Shown here: positions 24,401 through 35,332 of the stretch, piece after piece
Layout: each line of letters starts with the position of its first letter
Numbering within the stretch: position 1 is the stretch's first letter
Origin: Alkaliphilus serpentinus
GTDB lineage: Bacteria; Bacillota; Clostridia; Peptostreptococcales; Natronincolaceae
DNA length: 64,000 nucleotides
Direction of reading: 5' to 3'
Assembly (NCBI RefSeq): GCF_009017255.1
Contig: NZ_WBZB01000024.1
Location: 1 to 64,000 of the forward strand
Translations under genes and position numbers: made by a program
The notes under the pieces: model-generated
What the model saw: only the letters and a program-made list of their open reading frames with translations
Databases searched by the model: none
What the model was told of the DNA's origin: nothing

Positions 24401-27380
24401 CCAGGTTGAAATATCCACTGATGATGGAGCTACCTGGACCAATATCACTCCTGGGGGTAGGTTTGGAACCCGACTTCAAACCTGGAGGAATGAAGAGATA
24501 GCCCTTGAAGGCTATACCGGAGAAACTGTAAAAATAAGATTCTTCTTCCATTCCGATGGCTCAGTAGCTTATTTGGGCTGGTATATAGATGATGTTACAG
24601 TTATCGGCCTAGATTATGTACCGCCTCCAATAGTGGATGAAGAGGAAATAACCTATGACGATGGAAGTGCCGAGGATGCATTAGTCCTCAACCAGGCAGG
24701 CAATGGTTTAGCTGTAAGATTTACACCGAATCGTTTGGGAATGCTAGAGGGTGCCAATATCTACCTATGGGGTAATGACTTCCCAGAGCCAGGTGGAAAT
24801 CGATTAGGCTTTGTGGTTTATACCGAAGATAATGGTACACTAGCTCAGGTGGGAGATCCTATTTATGTAGATAATCTAACTAGAGGTGATTGGAACTATA
24901 TTGATTTATCCAGCTTAAACTTCTCAACCGATGGAGATTTCTATATTTCCACAATGCAGGATGATATAGGAGTTAATGTTCCTGCAACAGGAATGGATGA
25001 TAATCCTTCTTCTCCATACTCAAGATCCTTCTTGAATATAGAAGGAGAGATGGTACCAATAGCAGAAACAGGCTTCTATTATTCTACAATGATTAGAGCC
25101 ATTGTCAACTACAATTTAGATGGAATAGAAGCTGATTATAATGTAAAACCAGTTGAGAATAATAAGCTTCAAAATAACCTAGGCTTAGTAAACAACATTT
25201 CCCCTGTAAAGGCAGCCAATGAGGTTGAAGATGAAAAATCAGATTATAAATCTAAGGAACCAAGCTTTAGCTTAAAGAGAAATGTAACAAATAAATATGA
25301 GGTGGTAGAGGATACAGTTATTTCCAACACTCCAATTACCTTAAGTGGCGGTATTCCAGTGGCTGATGCTGTTGTAACAGTGTTAGAAACAGGAAGAAGC
25401 GTAAAGACGGATGTTGAAACAGGAAAATTCCTAATGAGACATCCTATCACCGAAGAGGGTGAAACCTTTACCCTAAGGGCAGAGGCCTATGGTCATTATC
25501 CACAGGAGGTAGAAATTACTCTAGGAGAAGATGAAACCATAAGTCAAATATTCGTATTAGATCCTAAGCCCCAAGGAAGCATAGAAGGTAGAATATTTGA
25601 TAGATACTATGGAAATCCTGCAGCCAATGCAGTGATTAGAGTGGTGGAGGATCCAAAGATAGCCCCAGTTGTTGCTGACGAAAATGGAAACTTTACATTT
25701 CCAGCAGTTTATGAAGGCACCTACACCTTAAAGGTAATAGCTGATGGATTTGAGCCTGGTGAAGTGGTTGTAGAGGTTGATGGTGATGAAATAACCAATG
25801 TAGAAATACCCCTTAAGAGGTTTGTTGGTTATGAAGATGAAATCGTTTATGATGACGGTACGGGTGAAAATGCTTTAGTATTAAATGCATCAGGAAATGG
25901 ATTAGCAGTAAGATTCACACCTAACCAATTTGGTAAGGTTAAGGGAGCAAATGTATACATTTGGGATACTTCATGGCCAACGCCAGGAGGAAATAGAATA
26001 GGCTTTGCAATCTATAGCACCGACGAAAATGGTACACCTTCACAGGTGGGTGACCCTATATTTGTGAATGTTGAAAGGGGAGCCTTTAACTATATCGATT
26101 TATCAAGCCATGGTTTCTCTACAGATAGAGACTTCTATATATCTACAATTCAAGATGCAGCTGGAACAAGTTGTCCAGGAACAGGAATAGATGAATCATC
26201 ACCCCATGCTGATAGGTCCTATTTAAATATAGCAGGAGACTTCATTCCCATGTCTGATGAAGATGTAGTAGGGGCTCTAATGATTAGGGCCATTATGGAG
26301 TACTCAGTATCCGTTCCCGTAATTACCAACCTTGAAGCATTAACCTATACAAATCAAGACAGTATCACTGTAGAAGGAACCGTTACTGCTGATGGGCAGG
26401 TGAATGTATATGTTAATGGAGAGGAAGCTACCAGCGTGACTACTGAAAACAGAAGCTTTACAGCAGTGGTAGATTTACCAGCCGATGAGAATACCATCAT
26501 AGTAACTGCTGAAATGGATGGAGTAGAAACAGAGCCATCTCAACCAATAACCATAATTAAGGATAAAGAAGCTCCTGTATTGGTGGTTGAAGAACCATTA
26601 GACAACGCAAAGATTAATGTAGAAGCCATTCATGTGATTGGAAACGTGTCAGATAATATACATCTTGACGGAGTACTTATCAATGGTGTTGAGGTTGTAG
26701 TCGGTGAAGACGGAAGCTTCGATGAAAGAATATTTGTAAATCAAGGTGAAAATCTTGTTACTATTGAAGCCTCAGACTATGCAGGAAATACTACTGTCAT
26801 TGAAAGAAGAGTATTTGTTGAGCTGAATGCACCAGTAATAACCAACCTTCAACCACAAGAGGATATAGAGCTTAGAGCAGGAGAAACATTGGAAATAAGC
26901 TTTGATGCCCCAACGGGTGGCGCAGGATATTATAGAATTCTCCTTCCATTTGAACCAGCTAGTGATAATCTAGGTGTTCCAATGATAGAAGTAGATGGTG
27001 TATATTCTGCAACATGGACAGTACCTGGAGGTTTGGTTGCATCTAATTTACAGGTTGAAGTAGTGTATGTAGATGAGCATGGATATCAAGTATCTAAAAT
27101 CGCCACAGGTAGGGTAACTGTTATAGGGAATATGGAAGACTTAATTGCTAATTCCGTAATTATCGGTAATGAAGCCTTTGATATTGAATATCTAAATAAT
27201 AATGCAGATGCCCAAATGAAGCTTATAGATGCTTACAATGCTGACGAGGCTGTGTATATTAAGCTTAATGCAACAACAATTGTTACCACCGATGGTAGTC
27301 TAGCCGGTATAGAAAATCTACCAGAGAGATTAACCTATTATGCTGCAGATGGTAAAACCGCCATCTATGAAAAGTACTAA
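21480..27380 (+). CDS. Giant multidomain secreted S8 protease, bacillopeptidase F type
   Basis: 1966 residues from ATG 21480 (TTG 21477 is possible; AAAGGGGTGA lies upstream). Order: signal peptide (about 1-30), propeptide to about 170, then a subtilisin domain with Asp217 (TLDSGSTWNH), His265 (PHGTHVMG) and Ser441 (GTSMSCPAVAG). Next are a MAM/jelly-roll-like domain (from GFESHANGWSLDEAWQWG), Fn3, and a second MAM-like domain. Two copies of a beta domain of about 155 residues each carry YDDG, NGLAVRFTPN and DFYIST; a carboxypeptidase-regulatory-like domain lies between them. Ig-like repeats follow, then the C-terminal module shared with the previous protease (NSVIIGNEAFDIEYLNNNAD). It probably degrades proteins outside the cell or shapes the surface. 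Confidence 0.95.
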   Translation: MLKGKKIRKSLAILITMMMVLGSFGSFAFAEEIRYNSAKEQLQEAASIKISSEVIKDLEKEEYAEVLVYMKDQVDTEMVAQATRSAVATLMTPYNVKLEVRKGVVEALRDKAEITQANVINYLEQEKANGNVEEFTSYHIVNMLYVKATKEVIENISYMTEIEKISKNKTYTMDTPETSGAQPEAVEGLEWNIERVKADQVWDLGFDGTGVVVATLDSGSTWNHPALMHQWRGYDSSTGTTNPEGNWYDPSHGTTLPTDDPAVPHGTHVMGTILGQEPDGSNKIGVAPGAKWIAVRVFNTSGSTTDAILLDGAEWILAPGGDPTMAPDVVNNSWGGGPGIDDWYRDAVRNWRAAGIFPAFSAGNQRQGEPAPWPGSISNPANYPESYAVAALDINNTRASFSKLGPSPYDEDLIKPNIAAPGVGIRSSIPGGYEGGWSGTSMSCPAVAGVVALMLSANSSLTVDEIEAVLAETAVPLTDSTYPEAPNFGYGYGLVDAFEAVSSIASGTGFIGGKVLTPGEDTSLPVILHQQEITEAYMGSNIDITAEIMDDVSVVEAELLVKEEGKSYWMLAPMKRISGDHKDGIYKGTISNDMLLGDSIVYKIRARDYGGEVVVTEDYSISIAFGVLPGEYVQGFESHANGWSLDEAWQWGAPSGADPEAFEGEQLAGTTLGGSYPNSADSWMITPPIDLRDSTLAAASLGFNHWYDLETNFDYGYVYVTNDFGENWHQAGPTYNGTSGQWREAFVSLNDFIGSQNPVYVAYRFTSDGSVAKQGWYIDNVRIMGPDEVPPSAPTNLSAAGTATGVRLTWTHSPDGDLSHYNIYRSVVSGSDYTKITETNSSSYLDTDVEEGTVYYYVLDAQDTSGNISDYTEEVSGSIAVVDILFTTDFEEDDGGFVTDGTNNSWAWGAPISGPNGAASGVNLWATNLEDNYPLSSDSWIETPAITIPEDKLGVLTFNHWYDFEGTTTLWDYGQVEISTDDGATWTNITPGGRFGTRLQTWRNEEIALEGYTGETVKIRFFFHSDGSVAYLGWYIDDVTVIGLDYVPPPIVDEEEITYDDGSAEDALVLNQAGNGLAVRFTPNRLGMLEGANIYLWGNDFPEPGGNRLGFVVYTEDNGTLAQVGDPIYVDNLTRGDWNYIDLSSLNFSTDGDFYISTMQDDIGVNVPATGMDDNPSSPYSRSFLNIEGEMVPIAETGFYYSTMIRAIVNYNLDGIEADYNVKPVENNKLQNNLGLVNNISPVKAANEVEDEKSDYKSKEPSFSLKRNVTNKYEVVEDTVISNTPITLSGGIPVADAVVTVLETGRSVKTDVETGKFLMRHPITEEGETFTLRAEAYGHYPQEVEITLGEDETISQIFVLDPKPQGSIEGRIFDRYYGNPAANAVIRVVEDPKIAPVVADENGNFTFPAVYEGTYTLKVIADGFEPGEVVVEVDGDEITNVEIPLKRFVGYEDEIVYDDGTGENALVLNASGNGLAVRFTPNQFGKVKGANVYIWDTSWPTPGGNRIGFAIYSTDENGTPSQVGDPIFVNVERGAFNYIDLSSHGFSTDRDFYISTIQDAAGTSCPGTGIDESSPHADRSYLNIAGDFIPMSDEDVVGALMIRAIMEYSVSVPVITNLEALTYTNQDSITVEGTVTADGQVNVYVNGEEATSVTTENRSFTAVVDLPADENTIIVTAEMDGVETEPSQPITIIKDKEAPVLVVEEPLDNAKINVEAIHVIGNVSDNIHLDGVLINGVEVVVGEDGSFDERIFVNQGENLVTIEASDYAGNTTVIERRVFVELNAPVITNLQPQEDIELRAGETLEISFDAPTGGAGYYRILLPFEPASDNLGVPMIEVDGVYSATWTVPGGLVASNLQVEVVYVDEHGYQVSKIATGRVTVIGNMEDLIANSVIIGNEAFDIEYLNNNADAQMKLIDAYNADEAVYIKLNATTIVTTDGSLAGIENLPERLTYYAADGKTAIYEKY

Positions 27381-27388
27381 ATAATAGT

Positions 27389-27410
27389 GGGGTCCCCAGT
27401 TGGGGACCTC
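27389..27410 (+). repeat. GC-rich hairpin after the giant protease gene
   Basis: GGGGTCCCC-AGTT-GGGGACCTC, a 9-bp stem starting nine bases after the stop codon, without a clear T-run. It may act as a weak terminator or an mRNA 3'-end stabiliser. Confidence 0.6.
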
Positions 27411-27572
27411 ATGATTTGTAATAAATGATTTCTCTATATAAGGATTCAAACAACTTCGATTTCTATTTGTTAAGGGGGTAGAGGTTGTTTTTATGAACCA
27501 TATAAATTGATTATAGCCATAAAATAGGATAAGATAGAGTAAGAAAGATTTACAGAAAAGGAGCTATTAAAG

Positions 27573-29750
27573 ATGAACTTATCCCATTTAAATCCTCAAC
27601 AGAGGGAGGCTGTTTTACATACAGAGGGGCCATTATTAATTTTAGCAGGAGCAGGCTCAGGAAAAACCAGAGTGCTAACCCATAGAATTGCACATCTGGT
27701 TGAAGAAAAAGGCATTAATCCCTATAATATTCTGGCGATAACCTTTACCAATAAGGCTGCCAGAGAAATGAAGGAAAGGGTGGAGGGCCTTTTAGGAGAC
27801 TCTCATAAAGACCTGTGGGTCAGCACCTTCCACTCCTCCTGCGTTAGAATATTAAGATATGATATAGACAAAATAGGCTATCATAAGAATTTTATAATTT
27901 ATGACACCTCTGATCAAGAGGTGGTCATTAAGGAATGCTATAAGCGGTTAAATGTAGATGAGAAGTTTCTCCATCCTAAAACCGTTTTGGCAGCTATAGG
28001 TAATGCTAAGGATCAATTGATTGGACCCAATCAGTTTATGAAGGAAAATGAACTAGACTTTAGAAAGAAGAAGATTGCCGAAATTTACAGGATGTATCAG
28101 GACAAGCTCAGAAGCAACAATGCCCTCGACTTTGATGATTTGATCATGAAGACGGTAGAGCTGTTTAAAGGAAATCCTACTATATTAAGATACTATCAAG
28201 AAAAATTTAAATACATTATGGTGGATGAGTTTCAGGATACCAACTTTTCTCAATACTCCCTAGTGAGTATGCTGTCCCAAAGTCATCAAAATCTTTGTGT
28301 GGTAGGTGATGATGACCAAAGCATTTATAGTTGGCGTGGAGCAGATATAAGGAATATTCTCGGCTTTGAAAGGGATTTTAAAAATGCAAAGGTTATAAAA
28401 CTAGAGGAAAATTATCGTTCTACCCAAAGTATTCTCGATGCTGCCAATCATGTGGTTTGTAATAATCAGCAAAGGAAAGCCAAACGGCTTCATACCCAGA
28501 ACCCCCAGGGAGAGATTATACAGTATTTTAGAGCTCCCAATGAATATGAAGAGGCCCAATATATCAGTCAAAACATTAAAAAGGAAATGAGAACCACTGA
28601 TAAATGCTATAGGGATTTTGCGGTTCTTTATAGAACCAATGCCCAGTCCCGTGTAATAGAAGAAATTTTCATGAGGGAGAATATTCCCTATAAGCTGTTT
28701 GGAGGCTTGCGATTCTACGATAGAAAGGAAATTAAGGACGTACTAAGCTACCTAAGATTAATTGACAATCCTGTGGATGACGTCAGCTTTCAAAGAATTA
28801 TTAATGTTCCCAAAAGAGGGATTGGTGTAAAATCCATAGATAAAATAAGTGATTATGCAGCCAGCAAGGGGGAAAGCTTTTTTGGGGCCCTTTTGGAGAT
28901 CGATAAAATAGATGGTCTTCCAGCTAAGGCAAAGACGGAAGCCCAAAAGCTGAAGGGTTTAATAGTAGAATTGATTGAGGCAAAAAACACCATGTCGGTT
29001 ACAGAAATATTAGATGCCATTTACCTAAAAACCGGGTATATAAAAAGCCTAGAGGCAGAAGATACAGTAGAAGCCCAGGGAAGACTAGAAAACCTACGGG
29101 AATTTCGTTCTGTAACCTTGGACTTTGACAAAAACGCAGAGACTAAAACCCTAGAGGAATTTTTAGCGAGAACCTCCTTAGAATCACCCCTAGATCAGAT
29201 GGAGGAAAGTGAAGATTATGTTGTACTAATGACCCTCCACAGCGCTAAGGGCTTGGAATTTCCCATTGTATTTATCCCAGGTATGGAGGAGGGGATTTTC
29301 CCATCCTATATGTCTCTACAGGAAAAAAATGAAGAAGAGGAAAGAAGACTCTGCTATGTTGGAATTACCCGGGCAATGGAAAAGCTATTCTTAACCCATG
29401 CCACAATGAGAACCCTTTATGGTAGAACCAGCTATAATATCATATCAAGATTTATTAATGAAATTCCTTCAGGTCTGATTACAAAGGAAGCTGCCTATGA
29501 TCTGAAAAAGGAGGTTATCAATCTTCAAACCTCACCCCTCTTTAGAGGAGACTTTATGAAGAGCCCTACTCCAACTCCGGTAGCACCAAAACCTGCCAGT
29601 GCCTTGAAGGCAGGAACAAAGGTGAAGCACCCCAAGTTTGGAGGAGGTACAATAGTGGCCGTCGATGGAGATATGATTAGTATCGCCTTCCCCAATGGAG
29701 GGATAAAAAAGATTGCAGCAACCTTTGTGAATTTGGAGATAATAAGATAA
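27573..29750 (+). CDS. pcrA: UvrD/PcrA-type ATP-dependent DNA helicase
   Basis: 725 residues with superfamily 1A motifs: Q motif LNPQQREAV, Walker A AGAGSGKT (25-32), Ia TFTNKAAREMKERV, II VDEFQDTN, III GDDDQSIYSWRGA, IV LEENYRST, V TLHSAKGLEFPIVF and VI YVGITRAMEKL. The C-terminus (about 665-725) carries the small PcrA/UvrD Tudor-like domain with VKHPKFGGGTI, which contacts RNA polymerase. It unwinds DNA 3' to 5' in repair and at stalled forks. pcrA next to ligA is a conserved Firmicute order. ATG 27573 follows AAAAGGAG. Confidence 0.97.
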   Translation: MNLSHLNPQQREAVLHTEGPLLILAGAGSGKTRVLTHRIAHLVEEKGINPYNILAITFTNKAAREMKERVEGLLGDSHKDLWVSTFHSSCVRILRYDIDKIGYHKNFIIYDTSDQEVVIKECYKRLNVDEKFLHPKTVLAAIGNAKDQLIGPNQFMKENELDFRKKKIAEIYRMYQDKLRSNNALDFDDLIMKTVELFKGNPTILRYYQEKFKYIMVDEFQDTNFSQYSLVSMLSQSHQNLCVVGDDDQSIYSWRGADIRNILGFERDFKNAKVIKLEENYRSTQSILDAANHVVCNNQQRKAKRLHTQNPQGEIIQYFRAPNEYEEAQYISQNIKKEMRTTDKCYRDFAVLYRTNAQSRVIEEIFMRENIPYKLFGGLRFYDRKEIKDVLSYLRLIDNPVDDVSFQRIINVPKRGIGVKSIDKISDYAASKGESFFGALLEIDKIDGLPAKAKTEAQKLKGLIVELIEAKNTMSVTEILDAIYLKTGYIKSLEAEDTVEAQGRLENLREFRSVTLDFDKNAETKTLEEFLARTSLESPLDQMEESEDYVVLMTLHSAKGLEFPIVFIPGMEEGIFPSYMSLQEKNEEEERRLCYVGITRAMEKLFLTHATMRTLYGRTSYNIISRFINEIPSGLITKEAAYDLKKEVINLQTSPLFRGDFMKSPTPTPVAPKPASALKAGTKVKHPKFGGGTIVAVDGDMISIAFPNGGIKKIAATFVNLEIIR

Positions 29751-29754
29751 TAAC

Positions 29755-31885
<2,131 letters not shown>

Positions 31886-31912
31886 TCAATAAAAATTAAA
31901 TAAAAAAGCAAT

Positions 31913-31941
31913 AAACCCTCTATATTTATAGGGGGTTTTTC
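31913..31941 (+). terminator. Intrinsic terminator of ligA
   Basis: ACCCTCTAT-ATTT-ATAGGGGGT, 9 bp with one G-U pair, followed by TTTT. Confidence 0.85.
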
Positions 31942-32013
31942 CATGGATGACCTTCTAAAGTTAAGGTTATATTAATAATCAATATAATTTTATTGATTAA
32001 CAATAAAAATATA

Positions 32014-32042
32014 TTGAAATACTAAAAAAATGATGGTATGAT
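32014..32042 (+). promoter_or_regulatory. Promoter of the DUF2975/HTH/DUF4173 operon
   Basis: TTGAAA (32014-32019), 17 bases, then TATGAT (32037-32042) preceded by TGG. It lies 37 bases upstream of the first gene. Confidence 0.65.
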
Positions 32043-32078
32043 ATAGCTGTAAATAAAATTATTGCGAGGAGGATGGAA

Positions 32079-32570
32079 ATGAAATATTACGGAAAAGGCT
32101 CATTATCAAGCCTTCTTAAATTAACCCTTGATATTTTATTGCTATTAGGTGTACTACTGTTTTTTTTCATTACTCAAAGAACCTTATTTGCAAAACAGGA
32201 AGAAGTAACAGTAGTCTTAGCCTTTGTTTATTTTCTATTTTTGGTAGGAGGCACATCATTAATATTTATTGTTTATAATTTAAGAAAAATTGTTCAGACC
32301 CTCTTAAAGCCCGATCCTTTTACCTATGGAAATGTTAAAAGCTTAAAGAATATATGGATTGGATGTTTTCTGATTGCTGCTTGCTACTTTATAAATTTCT
32401 TTATTAATTTTAATAAGGAAACCTTTGAGATTATTTACATTAGTACGAAGGGAATACACACGGATTTTGAGTTTTTTATATTCTTATTTGCTGGATTATT
32501 TATTTTAGTGTTAGAAAAGGTTTTTAAGGTTGCTGTTGAGTACAAAGAAGATCATGATTTAACTATATAA
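32079..32570 (+). CDS. DUF2975-type four-helix membrane protein
   Basis: 163 residues from ATG 32079, six bases after AGGAGG; ATG 32073 abuts the ribosome site. Four membrane segments are expected at about 13-35, 47-70, 95-115 and 130-150. The family is nearly always encoded next to a small Cro/C1-type HTH protein, as here (gap of 12 bases). The pair is thought to be a membrane module linked to a DNA-binding regulator, but the signal and targets are unknown. It is first in a four-gene operon. Confidence 0.8.
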   Translation: MKYYGKGSLSSLLKLTLDILLLLGVLLFFFITQRTLFAKQEEVTVVLAFVYFLFLVGGTSLIFIVYNLRKIVQTLLKPDPFTYGNVKSLKNIWIGCFLIAACYFINFFINFNKETFEIIYISTKGIHTDFEFFIFLFAGLFILVLEKVFKVAVEYKEDHDLTI

Positions 32571-32582
32571 AGGGTGATGAAT

Positions 32583-32795
32583 ATGGGTATTATCGTAAAT
32601 TTAGATGTTATGATGGCCAAAAGAAAAATATCTTTACAGGAGTTAGCCGAAAAGGTTGGTATCACCAATGCCAATCTATCAATACTAAAAACCAATAAGG
32701 CTAAGGCAATAAGATTTTCTACATTAGAGGCTATTTGTAGAGAACTCCAATGTCAGCCAGGAGATATTCTAGAATATGTTCCAGATGAGGAATAG
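32583..32795 (+). CDS. Small Cro/C1-type HTH regulator
   Basis: 70 residues from ATG 32583, behind AAGGGTGA (GTG 32574 and ATG 32577 overlap that site). It is almost entirely an XRE-like helix-turn-helix: LQELAEKVGITNANLSILKT is the HTH core, and STLEAICRELQCQPGDILEY is the conserved tail of the YozG-like family. It pairs with the DUF2975 membrane protein upstream and probably represses its own operon. No ligand domain is present. Confidence 0.9.
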   Translation: MGIIVNLDVMMAKRKISLQELAEKVGITNANLSILKTNKAKAIRFSTLEAICRELQCQPGDILEYVPDEE

Positions 32796-32815
32796 CTAAA
32801 GGGGGCACTACTTAT

Positions 32816-34789
32816 ATGGCAAACAAAGCTGTAGTGGTAATTATAAATGATGGCAAGGTGCTGATGGTGGAAGGGGTAAACCAATATGGCAGAAGAGATC
32901 ATTTTTTTATTAGTGTAGAAATAAAGGATCAAGAAAAGGAAGAGGATGCAATAATTGCACAGCTTCAGAGGCTAAAGCTACAGGCGGATAAAGTATTAAA
33001 AGCATCGCAAAAAACCAGCAATGGAGACCTATTATTTCTAGTGAATTTAGAAAATCAGAATATAAGCCTAGAGGATCATATAAAGGATATCCCATGCCTC
33101 AGTAAGGATTTTAGGGTTATAGAGGTTAAATGGGTAAGCTTAAAGGATCTCAGGGCTTTTAATCCATTCAACACCCAATGTCTAAAGCTTATCTATAAAG
33201 AAGCTATCATGGCCAATTACCAAGGTGAATGGTTAGAAGCTATACAAAAAACATTTTTTATAGGACCAATTGGAGAAGATCATTTGAAAAAAATCCATAG
33301 GGAAAAGGAAAGAAGCATAGTTGATAAAGGTGAAAGCATAAGGGGTAAAATGATGGCAATGCTCATGGCGCTAGGGTTAGGTATTGTATTTAACTACTTC
33401 TTTATTTGGGAGGCCATAGGAATCTCCAGCTTCATCTTCACCTCAGCTGTTATATTAGTTACCCTTAATAGAATTGGTTGGGGAATGGCTTTGAATAAGA
33501 AATTAAGCCTTATCTTTTTAATTCCAATTGTTCTTTTGTCCTTAAGCTTTAGTATATTTAACGATTTTGTACTAAGGGGAATAAACCTGCTGGTAATACC
33601 CTTTCTGGTGGTTTGTTATTTGCTATGTGTAAGATATGAAGACATCAATACAATTAATACTTCCCTTATATTTAGTGGATTAGATAGAATACTTCATAAA
33701 GGATTTGCTACGGCTACAAGGTATTTTAAATTTGGAAAGGAAGTCATCGAAGATAAGAGAGCCATAAAAACTAATCCTATGAGAAATAATATCCTTAAAG
33801 GAGTAATTATTTCAATTCCCCTGTTAATAGTGGTAATCTTACTGCTATCATCTGCAGATGCCATGTTCAAATACCACATTCAAAGTATTGGGGAAGTTTT
33901 TAACCAATTTCGAATTGACTATCTTATAAGGGATATGATTGTTATTACAGCTGTAACCTTATATCTTTTCGGATTTATATGGAGCTTCAAGTATCCAAGT
34001 AATCAGGTGCAAAGGACTCCTCTATTAAAGCCTTCCTGGGAGCCTATAACCATTATAACCATTGTATTTATCATCAATGTAGCCTATTTACTATTCACCA
34101 TCGTTCAGTTTTCCTACCTCTATGGAGGAGGTGGACTGCCTGAGGGTTTTACCTATGCTGAATACGCCAGAAGGGGCTTTTTCGAGCTGATTCTAGTAAC
34201 AATCATCAACTTGATCATTTTAATTTTTAGTACCAACCTTACAAAAACCGGTGGTGAGGGGGTTAACAAGTTTCTTAAAGGTTCCTATTGCCTATTAATA
34301 GCCTTTACTTTTAATATGCTGATTTCAGCAAATTATAAGATGCACTTATATGAAAAGGCCTATGGTTTTACTAGATTAAGGATTTATGTTAGAACCTTTA
34401 TGGTGTTAATTGGGGTTTCATTATTGATTATTCTGTTGGCGGTATGGATCAAGAAGATACCAGTATTTAAAAATGTCTTTATTGCCTCCCTTGCCATTTA
34501 TATGGCTTTAAATTTTATGAATGTTGATGGAATCATAGCAAGGGAAAACATTCAAAGATATATAGAAACCAATAAACTGGATTTTAACTATTTATCTAGC
34601 CTGTCCTACGATGCGATACCAGAAATAACAAAGCTAATAAATGTAGAGGATGAGGACTTGCGAGCTCGAGTAAAAAATCACCTAACCTATGAGAAAAAGA
34701 AGCTAATGGAGGATTACGATAGGTGGTTTGAATATAATTATTATAAGAATAAGCTATTGAAACTTAATTTAGAGGATCTAGAAAAGTAG
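32816..34789 (+). CDS. Degenerate Nudix domain fused to DUF4173 membrane protein
   Basis: 657 residues. About 1-150 looks like a Nudix fold (AVVVIINDGKVLMVE, then a sheet ending in VIEVKWVSLKDL). Where the catalytic Nudix box REUXEEXGU should lie, the sequence is AIIAQLQRLKLQ, without the metal-binding glutamates, so hydrolysis is unlikely. About 175-600 is a polytopic domain of roughly 12 helices ending in the DUF4153/DUF4173 signature region (ISANYKMHLYEKAYGFTRLR). A charged cytoplasmic tail follows. Function is unknown; the Nudix part may sense a nucleotide. It is third gene in the operon, 20 bases after the HTH gene. Confidence 0.75.
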   Translation: MANKAVVVIINDGKVLMVEGVNQYGRRDHFFISVEIKDQEKEEDAIIAQLQRLKLQADKVLKASQKTSNGDLLFLVNLENQNISLEDHIKDIPCLSKDFRVIEVKWVSLKDLRAFNPFNTQCLKLIYKEAIMANYQGEWLEAIQKTFFIGPIGEDHLKKIHREKERSIVDKGESIRGKMMAMLMALGLGIVFNYFFIWEAIGISSFIFTSAVILVTLNRIGWGMALNKKLSLIFLIPIVLLSLSFSIFNDFVLRGINLLVIPFLVVCYLLCVRYEDINTINTSLIFSGLDRILHKGFATATRYFKFGKEVIEDKRAIKTNPMRNNILKGVIISIPLLIVVILLLSSADAMFKYHIQSIGEVFNQFRIDYLIRDMIVITAVTLYLFGFIWSFKYPSNQVQRTPLLKPSWEPITIITIVFIINVAYLLFTIVQFSYLYGGGGLPEGFTYAEYARRGFFELILVTIINLIILIFSTNLTKTGGEGVNKFLKGSYCLLIAFTFNMLISANYKMHLYEKAYGFTRLRIYVRTFMVLIGVSLLIILLAVWIKKIPVFKNVFIASLAIYMALNFMNVDGIIARENIQRYIETNKLDFNYLSSLSYDAIPEITKLINVEDEDLRARVKNHLTYEKKKLMEDYDRWFEYNYYKNKLLKLNLEDLEK

Positions 34790-34814
34790 TTTTAATAACT
34801 GGAGGTTATTTTGA

Positions 34815-35228
34815 ATGAAGCTTATAAGGAGATATGTATTGGGGATTTACAATATCCTTTTATCACTGGGGGCCCTTTATACAGGGGCGATGATGGTTTG
34901 GGGTAATGGGATATTCGCTGAATATCCACAGGAATGGTTTGGGAAGATTCCCTTTAGTAGTTGGCTTAGCCTAGGAATAATAGGAGTCATCCTATTTGGC
35001 TTAGGAAATGCTATAGCAGCAATATTTTGCCTTAAGGAAAATAGTAACAAGCCATGGCTAATGTCTATAATTATGGGAAGCATTTTTTTAATTACCCTTC
35101 TTTATCAGAGGATGATGCTGGGAGAATGGTACCTGGCAACCCTTCAGTTTTTGATATTGAGTGTTATTCAGTTATTATTGAGCCTTTATGTCTATTTAGG
35201 TCACCAAAAGAAACTGGTAAACCTATGA
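34815..35228 (+). CDS. Small four-helix membrane protein
   Basis: 137 residues from ATG 34815, behind CTGGAGG. Four hydrophobic segments occupy nearly the whole length (about 8-28, 48-72, 79-102 and 106-130), with a short basic N-terminus and C-terminus, suggesting both ends are inside. No named family is recognised. It lies 25 bases after the DUF4173 gene and is probably the last gene of that operon. Confidence 0.7.
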   Translation: MKLIRRYVLGIYNILLSLGALYTGAMMVWGNGIFAEYPQEWFGKIPFSSWLSLGIIGVILFGLGNAIAAIFCLKENSNKPWLMSIIMGSIFLITLLYQRMMLGEWYLATLQFLILSVIQLLLSLYVYLGHQKKLVNL

Positions 35229-35332
35229 TGACTATAGTATAATATTTGAAAGATCAATAATACCAAGCTGATGAGGTCCATTAATCTTAAGGCAATTCAT
35301 TAGTTAAACCTATAGTACTAAGGAGGATAAAA

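Noticed and set aside
35054-35242. A 62-residue plus-strand reading frame overlapping the four-helix membrane protein
   Set aside because: It lies out of frame inside a better-supported membrane protein gene and has no ribosome site.
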